DNA from: an uncultured Chloroflexota bacterium
Lineage (GTDB): Bacteria; Chloroflexota; Chloroflexia; Chloroflexales; Roseiflexaceae
DNA: 64,000 bases
Assembly: GCA_937876225.1 (NCBI GenBank)
Contig: CALFIC010000151.1
Location: 31,973-95,972, forward strand
Direction of reading: 5' to 3'
Of the stretch, positions 1-7,958 are shown piece after piece. The position numbers were made by a program, and so were the translations under genes. The notes below the pieces were generated by a model, which was given only the letters and a program-made list of their open reading frames with translations, searched no databases and had not been told where the DNA came from. Every line of letters starts with the position of its first letter. Positions within the stretch are counted from its first letter, which is position 1.

Positions 1-491
1 CCTGCAACAACGGCGTCAACGCTGCGGCAATCGAGCCGTAGCCGAGGATGACCACATTCGCACCAGCCAAGGTGTACAAGCCACGAGTAGCGGGCATGGT
101 TTGATCTTTACCGATACGGGTATCCCACACGCCGGCCTGTTGCGCCACCGCAAAGTGATCGAGCCCGCGGATGACATACAACAGCATCGCCAAGGCATGT
201 TCGGCCACCGGGCCGTCGTGCAACGACCGCCCCGAGCAAATCGTGATGTGCGGCGCAAATCCTGCCGCCAAGGCGGCATCGGGGCCGGCGGCCAGCGTCT
301 GCACCAGCTGTAGGTTGGGTAAATCGTTTACCGCTGAACGCAGATTTGTGGCGCTATTGCCCCACAGCACCAGCATTTGCGCATCGGCATGCGCTGGGGC
401 AAATGGTGCGCTAATCGAATACACCACGTAATTATCAACGTCACTTGCAGGGAAGGTGAGTTCAATCGAATCGGGGATGAGGATTTTCATA
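1..491 (-). CDS. D-isomer-specific 2-hydroxyacid dehydrogenase (partial, N-terminal 163 aa)
   Basis: The frame is open from an ATG at 491 to the window edge, so the C-terminal half lies outside. An AAAGG ribosome site precedes the ATG. The first ~110 residues look like the substrate-binding domain of the family, including the conserved segment DGPVAEHALAMLL. The start of the Rossmann NAD-binding domain follows, with VVILGYGSIAAAL (GxGxxA type) just before the edge. Family enzymes reduce 2-keto acids or oxidise 2-hydroxyacids with NAD(P)H in the cytoplasm. The substrate cannot be told because the catalytic Arg/Glu/His are off the window. It lies downstream of two other NAD(P)-dependent oxidoreductase genes on the same strand, separated from them by a terminator. 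Confidence 0.8.
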
Positions 492-553
492 TCGGGCCTT
501 TCCATCAACATAGATACCCTCATTGTACCCCATTCGTTTTTGCGCTTGACACC

Positions 554-588
554 AAAAGACTGCACATCCCTCACGCGGATGTGCAGTC
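554..588 (-). terminator. Intrinsic terminator after the Gfo/Idh/MocA gene pair
   Basis: A perfect 12-bp inverted repeat (GACTGCACATCC, 558-569 and 577-588) with a 7-nt loop. On the minus strand it is followed by TTTT. It sits 20 bp after the stop of the oxidoreductase gene and separates it from the next dehydrogenase gene. Confidence 0.8.
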
Positions 589-608
589 GGTACACAGACA
601 ATCACAAA

Positions 609-1610
609 CTAGTCTACGTCTACCACGGCTTCGGGTTGGTGACTGGCCGCCGAGCGATACGCCGCATCCACCACCTGTACCGCGCGGAGCCCATCGACTC
701 CGCTAATCGGCGCCGGGCGATCATGGCGTACGGCATCGAGCCAATCGGCAATCATCAGACCATCGAAATTCACGCCGTGCCCCACCCAATGCCCGCGCCC
801 AGTCGTTTTTTGATAGAGCTCGACCCGTGGGCCAAATACATCGAGATTGACAATCCCGTGCTGGGCAGTCACTTCCATGGTGACATCCCCCCAGGTGGGG
901 TAGCTCTCCGCAGGGCGCGACCAGCTGGCATCGAGGCTGACCACCATGCCATCCGCGAGGGTCAATAGCATTAGGCCACAATCATCGACGGGGATGTCGT
1001 GGAGCCGCGTGGCCGCTTCGGCATAGACTTCGGTCACTTCTTGTTGCCAAATCCAGCGCACCAAATCAGTGACATGCACGGTATGATCCATCACCGCACC
1101 CCCACCAGCCAACAGCGGATCGCCAAACCAGCCCCCGGGGTAGGTGCCGCGATTAGTGGCCCGCACCATCAACGTCTGTCCGAGGCTCCCACCCTGCACC
1201 GTATCGCGCAGGCGACGGACGGCCGGGCTATAGCGCACCGGGAAGGCCGTGCCCAATTGCACCTTAGCGGCGGCAAAGGCCTGCACCATGGCATGGGCGT
1301 CGGCAACAGTGGTCGCCAACGGTTTTTCGCACAGCGTCGGCTTACCCGCCGCCGCTGCCGCCATGGCAATAGGGTGGTGGTAGGCGTTTTCGGCGGCAAT
1401 CATCAGCGTATCACAAGCCTGCAATAACGCATTGATATCAGCAAACACCGGCACATTGTAGTGAGTAGCAAAGGCCTGTGCCCGCGCCGCGTCAGGGTCC
1501 CAAACCCCTACCACGCTAGCCGCAGTCATCAGGTGGGTCTCGGCGATATAACTATGGGCGTGACCATGGGCCACCCCGGCAATGCCGATGCGCAATACGG
1601 CGTTGTTCAT
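609..1610 (-). CDS. Gfo/Idh/MocA family NAD(P)-dependent oxidoreductase
   Basis: 333 aa, normal for the family. The N-terminal Rossmann fold starts RIGIAGVAHGHAH, and residues ~90-100 carry the signature CEKPLATT, whose lysine is part of the active site. The C-terminal alpha/beta domain is complete. Family members oxidise or reduce sugars, inositols and sugar acids in the cytoplasm; the substrate here is unknown. An AAGGAG site precedes the ATG, which overlaps the TGA of the upstream paralogue (ATGA), so the two are translationally coupled and probably act on one pathway or as a heteromer. The DGLMIADWLDAVR segment near the C terminus is also typical of the family. Confidence 0.88.
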   Translation of the reverse strand: MNNAVLRIGIAGVAHGHAHSYIAETHLMTAASVVGVWDPDAARAQAFATHYNVPVFADINALLQACDTLMIAAENAYHHPIAMAAAAAGKPTLCEKPLATTVADAHAMVQAFAAAKVQLGTAFPVRYSPAVRRLRDTVQGGSLGQTLMVRATNRGTYPGGWFGDPLLAGGGAVMDHTVHVTDLVRWIWQQEVTEVYAEAATRLHDIPVDDCGLMLLTLADGMVVSLDASWSRPAESYPTWGDVTMEVTAQHGIVNLDVFGPRVELYQKTTGRGHWVGHGVNFDGLMIADWLDAVRHDRPAPISGVDGLRAVQVVDAAYRSAASHQPEAVVDVD

Positions 1611-2596
1611 GATGTAGCTCCTTGCAGGAGGACTGGACGACCCGTCTGGACACTTTCGAGCACTGCCAAACTCAACCGCAACGCCTCGTAGCCATCACGT
1701 GCCGTACTGCGAGGCGCCGTACCGCCAGCACACCACTGAGTAAAGTCGCTTAATTGGGCCAGATAGGGGTCTTCGAGCGCCAGCGGGTCATGTGCCAGCC
1801 GCGACCCACTCCCGGCCTGCGGGCGCAACGTGATATCGACGACATCGTCGTTGCGATGCGCCACCAGCCCGTTGCTCCCCGCCACTTCAAGCGAGGTATG
1901 GAAGCCGTTGGGGTACGACCAGTTGGCCTCGGCATAGCCAATCACGCCACTTTCAAAGCGCAAAATCACCATCACCGTATCGCGGTCGGGGATGGCGCGG
2001 TCGATTAAGCCCCGCGCATAGACCCGCGTCACTTCACCAAAGGTCCAGCGCAACCAATCGAGGTCGTGCACCAACAAATCAAGCGCCACGCCGCCACTAC
2101 GCACCGTATCGGCGTACCAGGTATGCGCGGCGGGGTAGGCACCGCACCGGCTGGTGCGCGCCACCCCCACGGTACCAATATCACCACGGGTAATCAGCTG
2201 ATGGGCGGTAGCGTATTCACGGAAGTAGCGCACTACTTGGCCACACATCAATTTCACGCCGTATTGCTGAGCGGCATCGAGCATCAGCTGGGCATCAGCC
2301 AACGTGCGCGCCAACGGTTTTTCGACCAACACATGCTTGCCTGCCTGCATGGCGAGGACGGCTGCGTGGGCATGGGTGTCAGTAGGGGTGGCAACCACCA
2401 CCGCATCAATGTCGGTGCGAGCACAGACTTCGGCGGCAGTCGCATAACAGGTCGCACCGACCCGTTGCGCCGTGGCCCGAATAGCGTCATTGAGTTCTGG
2501 GGCACCACACGCCACCAAGGTGGCACCGGGTATCAGGGTGATATTGTGGGCATGGTAACTCGCCATGCCGCCACCCCCAATTACGCCGTAGCGCAT
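1607..2596 (-). CDS. Gfo/Idh/MocA family oxidoreductase (paralogue of the next gene)
   Basis: 329 aa. The N terminus MRYGVIGGGGMASYHA is a dinucleotide-binding loop (GxGxxA-like). The catalytic VEKPLARTL motif is near residue 95, and HDLDWLRW fits the family's helix preceding the substrate site. An AGGAGG ribosome site lies just upstream of the ATG. Its stop overlaps the start of the downstream paralogue by 4 bp. Similar length and motif order suggest duplication. A sugar or cyclitol substrate is inferred from family only. It follows the dus gene by 39 bp and may be cotranscribed with it. Confidence 0.88.
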   Translation of the reverse strand: MRYGVIGGGGMASYHAHNITLIPGATLVACGAPELNDAIRATAQRVGATCYATAAEVCARTDIDAVVVATPTDTHAHAAVLAMQAGKHVLVEKPLARTLADAQLMLDAAQQYGVKLMCGQVVRYFREYATAHQLITRGDIGTVGVARTSRCGAYPAAHTWYADTVRSGGVALDLLVHDLDWLRWTFGEVTRVYARGLIDRAIPDRDTVMVILRFESGVIGYAEANWSYPNGFHTSLEVAGSNGLVAHRNDDVVDITLRPQAGSGSRLAHDPLALEDPYLAQLSDFTQWCAGGTAPRSTARDGYEALRLSLAVLESVQTGRPVLLQGATS

Positions 2597-2635
2597 CGTG
2601 ACCTCCTTGTCACCGTCATTCTTTTTGCAAAAAAC

Positions 2636-3646
2636 TTAGGCCTGCACCGTCATATATGGCTCAAAAAAGGCTTCGATGTGGCTCCGGGCTGCCCCCACCG
2701 AATCAGCGCGATGCACCGATTCGCGCAATTTGGCCGAATACGGCAAGTCCACCCCGAATTGGCCAATCAATTGTTTGATTTTGTTGAGCGCCATCCGTTC
2801 ACCGGCGTCTTCGATCATCATATCGAGGTAGCGCAACATAAACTCACATTTGTCGCTGGGTTGCGGTTCAAACATCGCTTCGCCACGGCGCAACTGGGCA
2901 ATTTGCATGAAAATCCACGGATTTTCCATGGCACCACGCCCAATCATAATCCCGCTGGCGTTGTAGACCTCGAGGCGGCGCAGCGCTTCGGCGGCATCTT
3001 TGACATCACCCGAGCCCAGCACCGGGATTTTGACCACCTCACGCACTTCACGCACCCGACTCCAATCGGCAGTACCGGTATAGAGCTGGGCACGGGTACG
3101 GGGATGCAACGCCAAGGCCTTGACCCCGGCGGCTTCGGCCATGCGCGCCGTATCGAGGTAGTTGAGCGAATTATCATCCCAACCAGCCCGGTACTTAAGG
3201 GTGACCGGGATTTGCACGGCAGCAATCACGGCCTTGATGAGCGCTTCCATTTTGCACAAATCTTTGAGCAACGCCGAACCATGGCCACCGCCCGTGACTT
3301 TGGGCGACGGACAACCACAGTTGATGTCGAGGATGTCGGCACCCAGTTGCTCGACCGTTTTGGCGGCACTCGCCACCAAATCAGGGTCGTTGCCACTGAG
3401 TTGCATGGTAATGGGGCGCTCTTCGGGCATAAACTCGAGCTGGTTGTGGCGCGAGCGGGCCCGCGGGCTGACGCTAGCCGCATTGGTCATCTCGCTCGAC
3501 ACCAGACCACAGCCACCAAGGCTCAAAATCGTGCGCCGAAAGACGCTGTCGGTCACCCCTACCATCGGCGCCAATACGATATTGGGGGAAATACGAATAT
3601 GCCCGACGTAATATTCATTGGCTAAATTTTGATATACACTAGACAT
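2636..3646 (-). CDS. dus: tRNA-dihydrouridine synthase
   Basis: FMN-dependent reduction of uridine to dihydrouridine in tRNA D-loops. The 336-aa product has an N-terminal TIM barrel with APMVGVTDSVFRR, then DINCGCPSPKV containing the catalytic cysteine and lysine, LKYRAGWDD, ALHPRTRAQLYTG and GIMIGRGAMENPW (phosphate-binding loop). A C-terminal helical domain follows. These match the bacterial DusB-like group; the subgroup assignment is tentative. The ATG at 3646 was chosen because AGGGAG lies 9 bp upstream; an in-frame start at 3709 would add 21 unconserved residues and lacks a ribosome site. It is divergent from the acyl-CoA dehydrogenase-family gene. Confidence 0.92.
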   Translation of the reverse strand: MSSVYQNLANEYYVGHIRISPNIVLAPMVGVTDSVFRRTILSLGGCGLVSSEMTNAASVSPRARSRHNQLEFMPEERPITMQLSGNDPDLVASAAKTVEQLGADILDINCGCPSPKVTGGGHGSALLKDLCKMEALIKAVIAAVQIPVTLKYRAGWDDNSLNYLDTARMAEAAGVKALALHPRTRAQLYTGTADWSRVREVREVVKIPVLGSGDVKDAAEALRRLEVYNASGIMIGRGAMENPWIFMQIAQLRRGEAMFEPQPSDKCEFMLRYLDMMIEDAGERMALNKIKQLIGQFGVDLPYSAKLRESVHRADSVGAARSHIEAFFEPYMTVQA

Positions 3647-3748
3647 AGAACTATTCTCCCTACGGTCCATCAATTCATCCGTTTTTATCACTGCATAGTA
3701 GTATACCAAACTGCGTATTTTTTATTACAATCCCACTATTCTTTTTGA

Positions 3749-4945
3749 ATGAAAACCGAGCCATTTATGCCAGCACTCGCCCCCGCCCAACATGAAATGG
3801 TTGCCATTGCGAAAGAAGTCGCAGCCCAGATTGCGCCACAGGCCGACGCCTACGATCGCACCGGCACCTTCCCCACGCCGTTTTATCAACTCCTGCACCA
3901 ATCGGGCTATTTAGGCTTTGTGGTGCCTCGTGAGTTTGGTGGCCGCGGTGCCTCGCTCTACGATATGGTGCTCTGCCAAGAAGAATTGGCCAAAGGGTGT
4001 GGCTCGACCGCTATGGCCGTCGATATGACCATCCATGTCATCGGCCGGATCGGCGAAATGCGCAACTATCCGGCAGCTATTTTTGCTGATATCTGCCACG
4101 ACATCGTCCAAAACGGCGCCTTGATTAATGCTGTCGCCAGCGAAAAAGAATTGGGCAGCCCGTCACGTGGCGGCCTGCCCAATTCCACTGCCACCTGGGA
4201 TGGTAGCCAATGGCGCATCAACGGCCACAAGTTGTTTGTGAGCATGGCGCCCGCCCTTAATTATCTGATTACCGCGGTGGCCTTGCCGGTGAGTGCCGAA
4301 ATGCCCAACGGCGGCACCGCCAACGCAATTGTGCGGGGCGGCAGCGCCGGAATCACGATCGTCGATACCTGGGCCGACGCCTTGGCGCTGCGGAGTAGTG
4401 GTAGCGGCGATGTGGTCTATGACGATGTAGCGGTGGATGATGCCTGGCTAATCGATCGCAAAGCGCTGGGGAGTCCATCCCCCGTCGAGCCACCCACCGG
4501 TATGGCCTGGTTTGCCCTCACACTGGCGGCCGTCTATTTGGGCATCGGACAAGCGGCGCTCGATGCCGTCGTCCATTACGCCAAAACCCGCATCCCCACC
4601 GCCTTGGGCAAGCCCATCGCCACCTTGCCGTTGATTCAACGACGCCTCGGCGAAGCTAGCATCCCTTTGCAGACGGCTCGCGCCCTGCTCCACGACGTGG
4701 CGGCCACCTGGAGCAACGACCCGGCAGCCCGCCTGACCCTCGGACCCCGCATCGCCGCCGCAAAATACGCCGCCACCAATGCAGCGGTAGTCGCCACCGA
4801 CCACGCCTTGCGGGCAGCGGGTGGCTTTGGGATTACCCGCGACCTACCCCTCGAACGCTTTTTCCGCGATGCTCGCGCTGGCCTCACCCACCCACCCAAC
4901 GACGACGCCGCCCTCGAAATGGTGGGTCGCGGCCTCACCCAATAA
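3749..4945 (+). CDS. Acyl-CoA dehydrogenase-family flavoprotein
   Basis: 398 aa, the usual length for the family. The N-terminal helical domain contains GYLGFVVPREFGGRGAS and EELAKGCGSTAMA. The beta domain contains ASEKELGSPSRGG and INGHKLFVSMAP. The C-terminal helical domain contains AAGGFGITRDLPLERFFRDARAG. FAD-dependent alpha,beta-dehydrogenation is the family reaction. The segment after RDARAG reads LTHPPNDDAALE instead of the usual EGT-containing active-site segment, so the canonical catalytic glutamate is not evident and the reaction may differ. No convincing ribosome site precedes ATG 3749 or the in-frame ATG at 3767, so the start is uncertain and the message may be leaderless. Confidence 0.82.
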   Translation: MKTEPFMPALAPAQHEMVAIAKEVAAQIAPQADAYDRTGTFPTPFYQLLHQSGYLGFVVPREFGGRGASLYDMVLCQEELAKGCGSTAMAVDMTIHVIGRIGEMRNYPAAIFADICHDIVQNGALINAVASEKELGSPSRGGLPNSTATWDGSQWRINGHKLFVSMAPALNYLITAVALPVSAEMPNGGTANAIVRGGSAGITIVDTWADALALRSSGSGDVVYDDVAVDDAWLIDRKALGSPSPVEPPTGMAWFALTLAAVYLGIGQAALDAVVHYAKTRIPTALGKPIATLPLIQRRLGEASIPLQTARALLHDVAATWSNDPAARLTLGPRIAAAKYAATNAAVVATDHALRAAGGFGITRDLPLERFFRDARAGLTHPPNDDAALEMVGRGLTQ

Positions 4946-4949
4946 TGCA

Positions 4950-4993
4950 GCGTGCTGTTAGCACGCACGTGCAGGGCATGCCCTGCACCCCAA
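4950..4993. repeat. Palindromic repeat, copy 1, upstream of the pentapeptide gene
   Basis: Directly after the acyl-CoA dehydrogenase-family stop lies a 7-bp hairpin (GCGTGCT, 4950-4956 and 4960-4966). Next comes a perfect 20-nt palindrome, GTGCAGGGCATGCCCTGCAC (4969-4988). The 29-nt block 4965-4993 recurs at 6627-6655 with a compensatory A-T to G-C change in the stem. It may also act as a terminator for the upstream gene, although no T-tract follows. Confidence 0.75.
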
Positions 4994-5007
4994 ATCATCC
5001 TATCGCC

Positions 5008-5159
5008 TCGCATAGGGCACGCAGAGGGCGCAGAGACCGCACCGCCAACGTCATTCCATGCCGGGTGTTGGCACCCGTAGCGTGGAATCTCCGTGGCTTG
5101 CCAGAGGATACTCGTGTGGCTCACGCGGCGGCATTTTCAATTTTCAATTTTCAATTCCT
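5008..5159. repeat. Composite intergenic repeat module
   Basis: Three motifs occur in this non-coding stretch. A GCAGAGGGCGCAGAGAC-like G/A-rich block lies at about 5008-5036. A stem-loop repeat lies at 5049-5095, with arms ATTCCATGC and GCGTGGAAT around an inner CGGGTG/CACCCG stem. An AT-rich TTTTCAATTTTCAATT run lies at about 5133-5158. Related versions of all three occur at 54826-54988, and the AT-rich run also at 6676-6696. From 5160 to 5314 the DNA is AT-rich and I see only possible promoter-like sequence for the next gene. Confidence 0.65.
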
Positions 5160-5314
5160 ACTTCATTTTGTCATATTTATTTTTTAACTAATACTCAATA
5201 TCGTAAAAATAACAACATTTTATCATTAAAATCACTACAAAACATTACACTTTACAACGGTTAAAAGTAGTAATTAATGATATAGTTAATAAACAAAATT
5301 CTCAACCCACAAAC

Positions 5315-6607
5315 ATGTGTAACGAGTTTTTTATTGATGCCGCCATCGCAAACAGTTCAGATTGCACTGCGCGCGGCATAGGCGTCGATTTGAGTGCGTG
5401 CAATCTCACCCGTGCCAATCTCAGCGGTATCGATCTCACCCGTGCCGATCTCAGCGGGGCCATTCTCACCCGTGCCAATCTCAAAGGTACCATTCTCGAA
5501 AATGCTACTCTTGGGACAATAACGGATAGTAACGATAATTATATCATTACCAACCTCGACCATGCCAATCTCAGCAATGCCATTCTCATCCATGCCATAT
5601 TCCCATTTGCCAATCTTACCGGTGCCAATCTCACCGGTGTCGATATCACCCGTGCTGATTTCTACAGTGCCAATCTCAGCGGTGCCAATCTCAGCGGTGC
5701 CATTTTCAATCATACCGGGCTACAGAATACCAATCTTACCGGTGCCAATCTCACCGGTGTTGATCTCAGCGGTGCTAGGTGGAAAAATACGACGTGTCCC
5801 GATGGGTCAAACAGCGACACGAACGGGTTGCATGCCTGTGTTGCCCTACCCGCCGTCGTTGATCCCACCACCCCCAATCAATGTAACCTAAGCGGTAGCC
5901 ATGCTAGTGGCTGTACGTTAATCGGTGCCGATTTAACCGGCAAGGATTTGAACGATGCCGACTTTACCGGTATCGATTTGCATGATGCTGATTTGAGCCT
6001 TGGCAGTCACCGCAACACTAATTTGTCGAACACCAACCTCAGTAATGCCAACTTTGTCTATAGTGTGCTGGACGGCACGCGCTTCACCGGCGCCAACCTC
6101 GATGGTGCCAATCTACAAAACACCTCACTCATCGGCATCTCGTCGGGTGGCATTACCGGCACCAACATCTTGTTGCCCCTGGCGTGGCAACTAACAGGTG
6201 GCTACTTGGTCGGGCCATCCGCCAACCTAAGTAACGCCCAACTCGCCAATGCCGATCTCAACCACGCCCAATTGATGTACGCCCAGCTGACAAACGGTAA
6301 TTTGGCCGGTAGCAATCTAGCCGGCAGTGATTTACGGGGTGCGGACATGCGCGGTGCCGATTTGAATGGTACCAATTTAACAGGTGCCACTCTGATGTGG
6401 AGCAATTTGTCGTGGGTCAATCTGAGTAACGCCAATTTGACTGGTGCCAATCTAAGTGGCGCCAATCTAAGTGGCGCCAACTTCCATGGTGCCAATCTCA
6501 CCGGCGTCGATTTGACAGGGGCAGATTTCACCGGCGTCATCTGGCAAAACACCATTTGCCCCGACGGCACGAATAGCGATTTCCACGGCCAAACCTGTGT
6601 GAAGTAG
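5315..6607 (+). CDS. Pentapeptide-repeat protein
   Basis: 430 aa made almost wholly of A(N/D)LxG-type pentapeptides (such as ANLSG, ADLTG, ANLTG), which fold as a right-handed quadrilateral beta-helix. The repeats are interrupted near residue 170 and end at the C terminus with two related cassettes, W(K/Q)NTxCPDG(S/T)NSD followed by a distal Cys. Paired cysteines in these cassettes suggest an oxidising, extracytoplasmic place, yet no clear signal peptide is visible from this start. No ribosome site precedes the ATG, so the true start could differ. The function of such proteins is usually unknown; a DNA-gyrase-protecting Qnr/MfpA role is not supported. Flanking palindromes and repeats suggest a self-contained unit. 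Confidence 0.82.
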   Translation: MCNEFFIDAAIANSSDCTARGIGVDLSACNLTRANLSGIDLTRADLSGAILTRANLKGTILENATLGTITDSNDNYIITNLDHANLSNAILIHAIFPFANLTGANLTGVDITRADFYSANLSGANLSGAIFNHTGLQNTNLTGANLTGVDLSGARWKNTTCPDGSNSDTNGLHACVALPAVVDPTTPNQCNLSGSHASGCTLIGADLTGKDLNDADFTGIDLHDADLSLGSHRNTNLSNTNLSNANFVYSVLDGTRFTGANLDGANLQNTSLIGISSGGITGTNILLPLAWQLTGGYLVGPSANLSNAQLANADLNHAQLMYAQLTNGNLAGSNLAGSDLRGADMRGADLNGTNLTGATLMWSNLSWVNLSNANLTGANLSGANLSGANFHGANLTGVDLTGADFTGVIWQNTICPDGTNSDFHGQTCVK

Positions 6608-6626
6608 TCTGTGCACCCCCACAATC

Positions 6627-6655
6627 GCACGTGCGGGGCATGCCCCGCACCCCAA
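6627..6655. repeat. Palindromic repeat, copy 2, downstream of the pentapeptide gene
   Basis: GTGCGGGGCATGCCCCGCAC (6631-6650) is a perfect 20-nt palindrome. It differs from the copy at 4969-4988 only at two positions that pair with each other. The flanking GCAC and CCCAA are also shared. An AT-rich CAATTTTTC run follows at 6680-6692, as in the upstream module. Confidence 0.75.
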
Positions 6656-6694
6656 TCCACCTCGTGCGCCCATCTCCATTTTCAATTTTTCATT

Positions 6695-6745
6695 CACACG
6701 ACAATCCCCCCTACCCAATTTTTGGGTAGGGGGGATTGTCGTGTG
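6695..6745. terminator. Bidirectional terminator between convergent genes
   Basis: A perfect 24-bp inverted repeat with a 3-nt loop, the stem containing CCCCCCTACCCAA. It lies between the pentapeptide gene (+) and the threonine aldolase gene (-), whose stop is 4 bp away. Confidence 0.85.
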
Positions 6746-6748
6746 TGA

Positions 6749-7831
6749 TTAACGATATGCGCCCTCGACGGCCTGACTGCCACCACTGGCGGGTTGGCTC
6801 ATCAAAGTGCGGAATACTTCCAATGTCGCTTCGATATGGTTGCTATCAATCCCGTAGTGGGTCACGGCACGGATGCTATTTGCGCCAAAGCCCCCTACCA
6901 AAATCCCATGTGCTTTCAGTTGACCAATCAAGGCACCCAAATCCCGACCATCGGTAATCGACAAGACCACGATGTCGGTTTGGACTTTGCTCATATCAAC
7001 AGCGATGCCGGGGATGGTCGCTAAGCCCGCGGCCAAGATGCGGGCATTGACATGGTCTTCTGCCAGGCGATCGACCATCTCTGTGATGGCCACAATCCCC
7101 GCCGCAGCGATAATCCCGGCTTGGCGCATGCCGCCCCCCAACATTTTGCGCAGGCGGCGCGCTTTGCGAATCAACTCGGCATCGCCTGCCAAAATCGAGC
7201 CAATCGGCGCAGATAAGCCTTTTGACATACAAAACTGCACGCTATCGACATGTTGCGTGATTTCTTTGATATCGACGCCCAATGCCACGGCCGCATTAAA
7301 GACCCGCGCACCATCAAGGTGCACCTTGAGGTCGTTGGCGTGAGCGAGTTTTTTGACTTCAGCCATGTAACTAGGCGCAACTACCACGCCACCACAGCCG
7401 CCATGGCTGTTTTCGAGGCAGACTAAGCGGGTCAAGGCCGCATGCGGATTTTCGCGGTCACGGATAGCGCCTGCAATCGCCGCCAACGGCATTTCGCCGG
7501 CATCCGTATTGGCTACGGGGTGGTAGGCCACGCCACCGAGCACCGAAGCGCCACCGGCTTCGTGGTTGTAGATGTGGCATTTATCGCCGACGATGACTTC
7601 GTCACCCCGACCACAGTGCGCCAACACGCCACAAAAATTCCCCATGGTGCCGCTGGTAACCAGCAAGGCGGCTTCTTTGCCTACTTTGGCGGCAGCCAGT
7701 TTTTCGAGAGCATTGACGGTGGGATCATCACCGTAGACGTCATCACCGAGGGCTGCATCAAAAATCGCTTGGCGCATAGCTGGTGACGGCAACGTCACGG
7801 TATCGCTCCGCAAATCAATCACGTTTGACAT
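6749..7831 (-). CDS. ltaE: Low-specificity L-threonine aldolase
   Basis: PLP-dependent fold-type I enzyme cleaving L-threonine or L-allo-threonine to glycine and acetaldehyde. The 360-aa product shows DLRSDTVTLPSPAMR at the N terminus, GDDVYGDDPTVNALE, the GGxG-like LENSHGGCGG, LDGARVFNA, and the PLP-lysine segment FCMSKGLSAPIGS. All are diagnostic of the family. An AAAGGAG ribosome site is 8 bp upstream of the ATG. It is divergent from the LacI-type regulator, but no shared operator is needed to explain the layout. Confidence 0.93.
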   Translation of the reverse strand: MSNVIDLRSDTVTLPSPAMRQAIFDAALGDDVYGDDPTVNALEKLAAAKVGKEAALLVTSGTMGNFCGVLAHCGRGDEVIVGDKCHIYNHEAGGASVLGGVAYHPVANTDAGEMPLAAIAGAIRDRENPHAALTRLVCLENSHGGCGGVVVAPSYMAEVKKLAHANDLKVHLDGARVFNAAVALGVDIKEITQHVDSVQFCMSKGLSAPIGSILAGDAELIRKARRLRKMLGGGMRQAGIIAAAGIVAITEMVDRLAEDHVNARILAAGLATIPGIAVDMSKVQTDIVVLSITDGRDLGALIGQLKAHGILVGGFGANSIRAVTHYGIDSNHIEATLEVFRTLMSQPASGGSQAVEGAYR

Positions 7832-7887
7832 CTATTGGCTCCTTTGTGTGGGTAATGTCCCTATTATATACGCAATCCCACCGCCAC

Positions 7888-7933
7888 TTGACAAATCCCC
7901 TCGCTCTGCGTATTATTTAGTTAACCGTTTAAC
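7888..7933 (+). promoter_or_regulatory. Sigma-70 promoter with LacI-type operator
   Basis: TTGACA (7888-7893), a 17-bp spacer and TATTAT (7911-7916) form a near-consensus promoter. GTTAACCGTTTAAC (7920-7933) matches its own reverse complement at 12 of 14 positions and has the central CG typical of LacI-family operators. It covers the expected transcription start. The next gene encodes a LacI-family repressor, so autoregulation is likely. Confidence 0.78.
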
Positions 7934-7958
7934 CCCCCCACTACAGCAGACGAAACAC

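Noticed and set aside
2066..3625. A 519-codon open frame on the plus strand
   Set aside because: It runs antisense through two clear enzymes (Gfo/Idh/MocA and Dus), has His/Gly-rich composition typical of a shadow frame and lacks a ribosome site.
5357..5713. Minus-strand frame of repeated GTAEIGTxEI units
   Set aside because: It is the complement of the pentapeptide-repeat DNA and mirrors its periodicity; it has no independent support.
5315..6607. Qnr/MfpA-like gyrase-protection protein
   Set aside because: Repeats are of A(N/D)LxG type, but the cysteine cassettes and interruption are unlike Qnr, and no gyrase-binding loops are recognisable.
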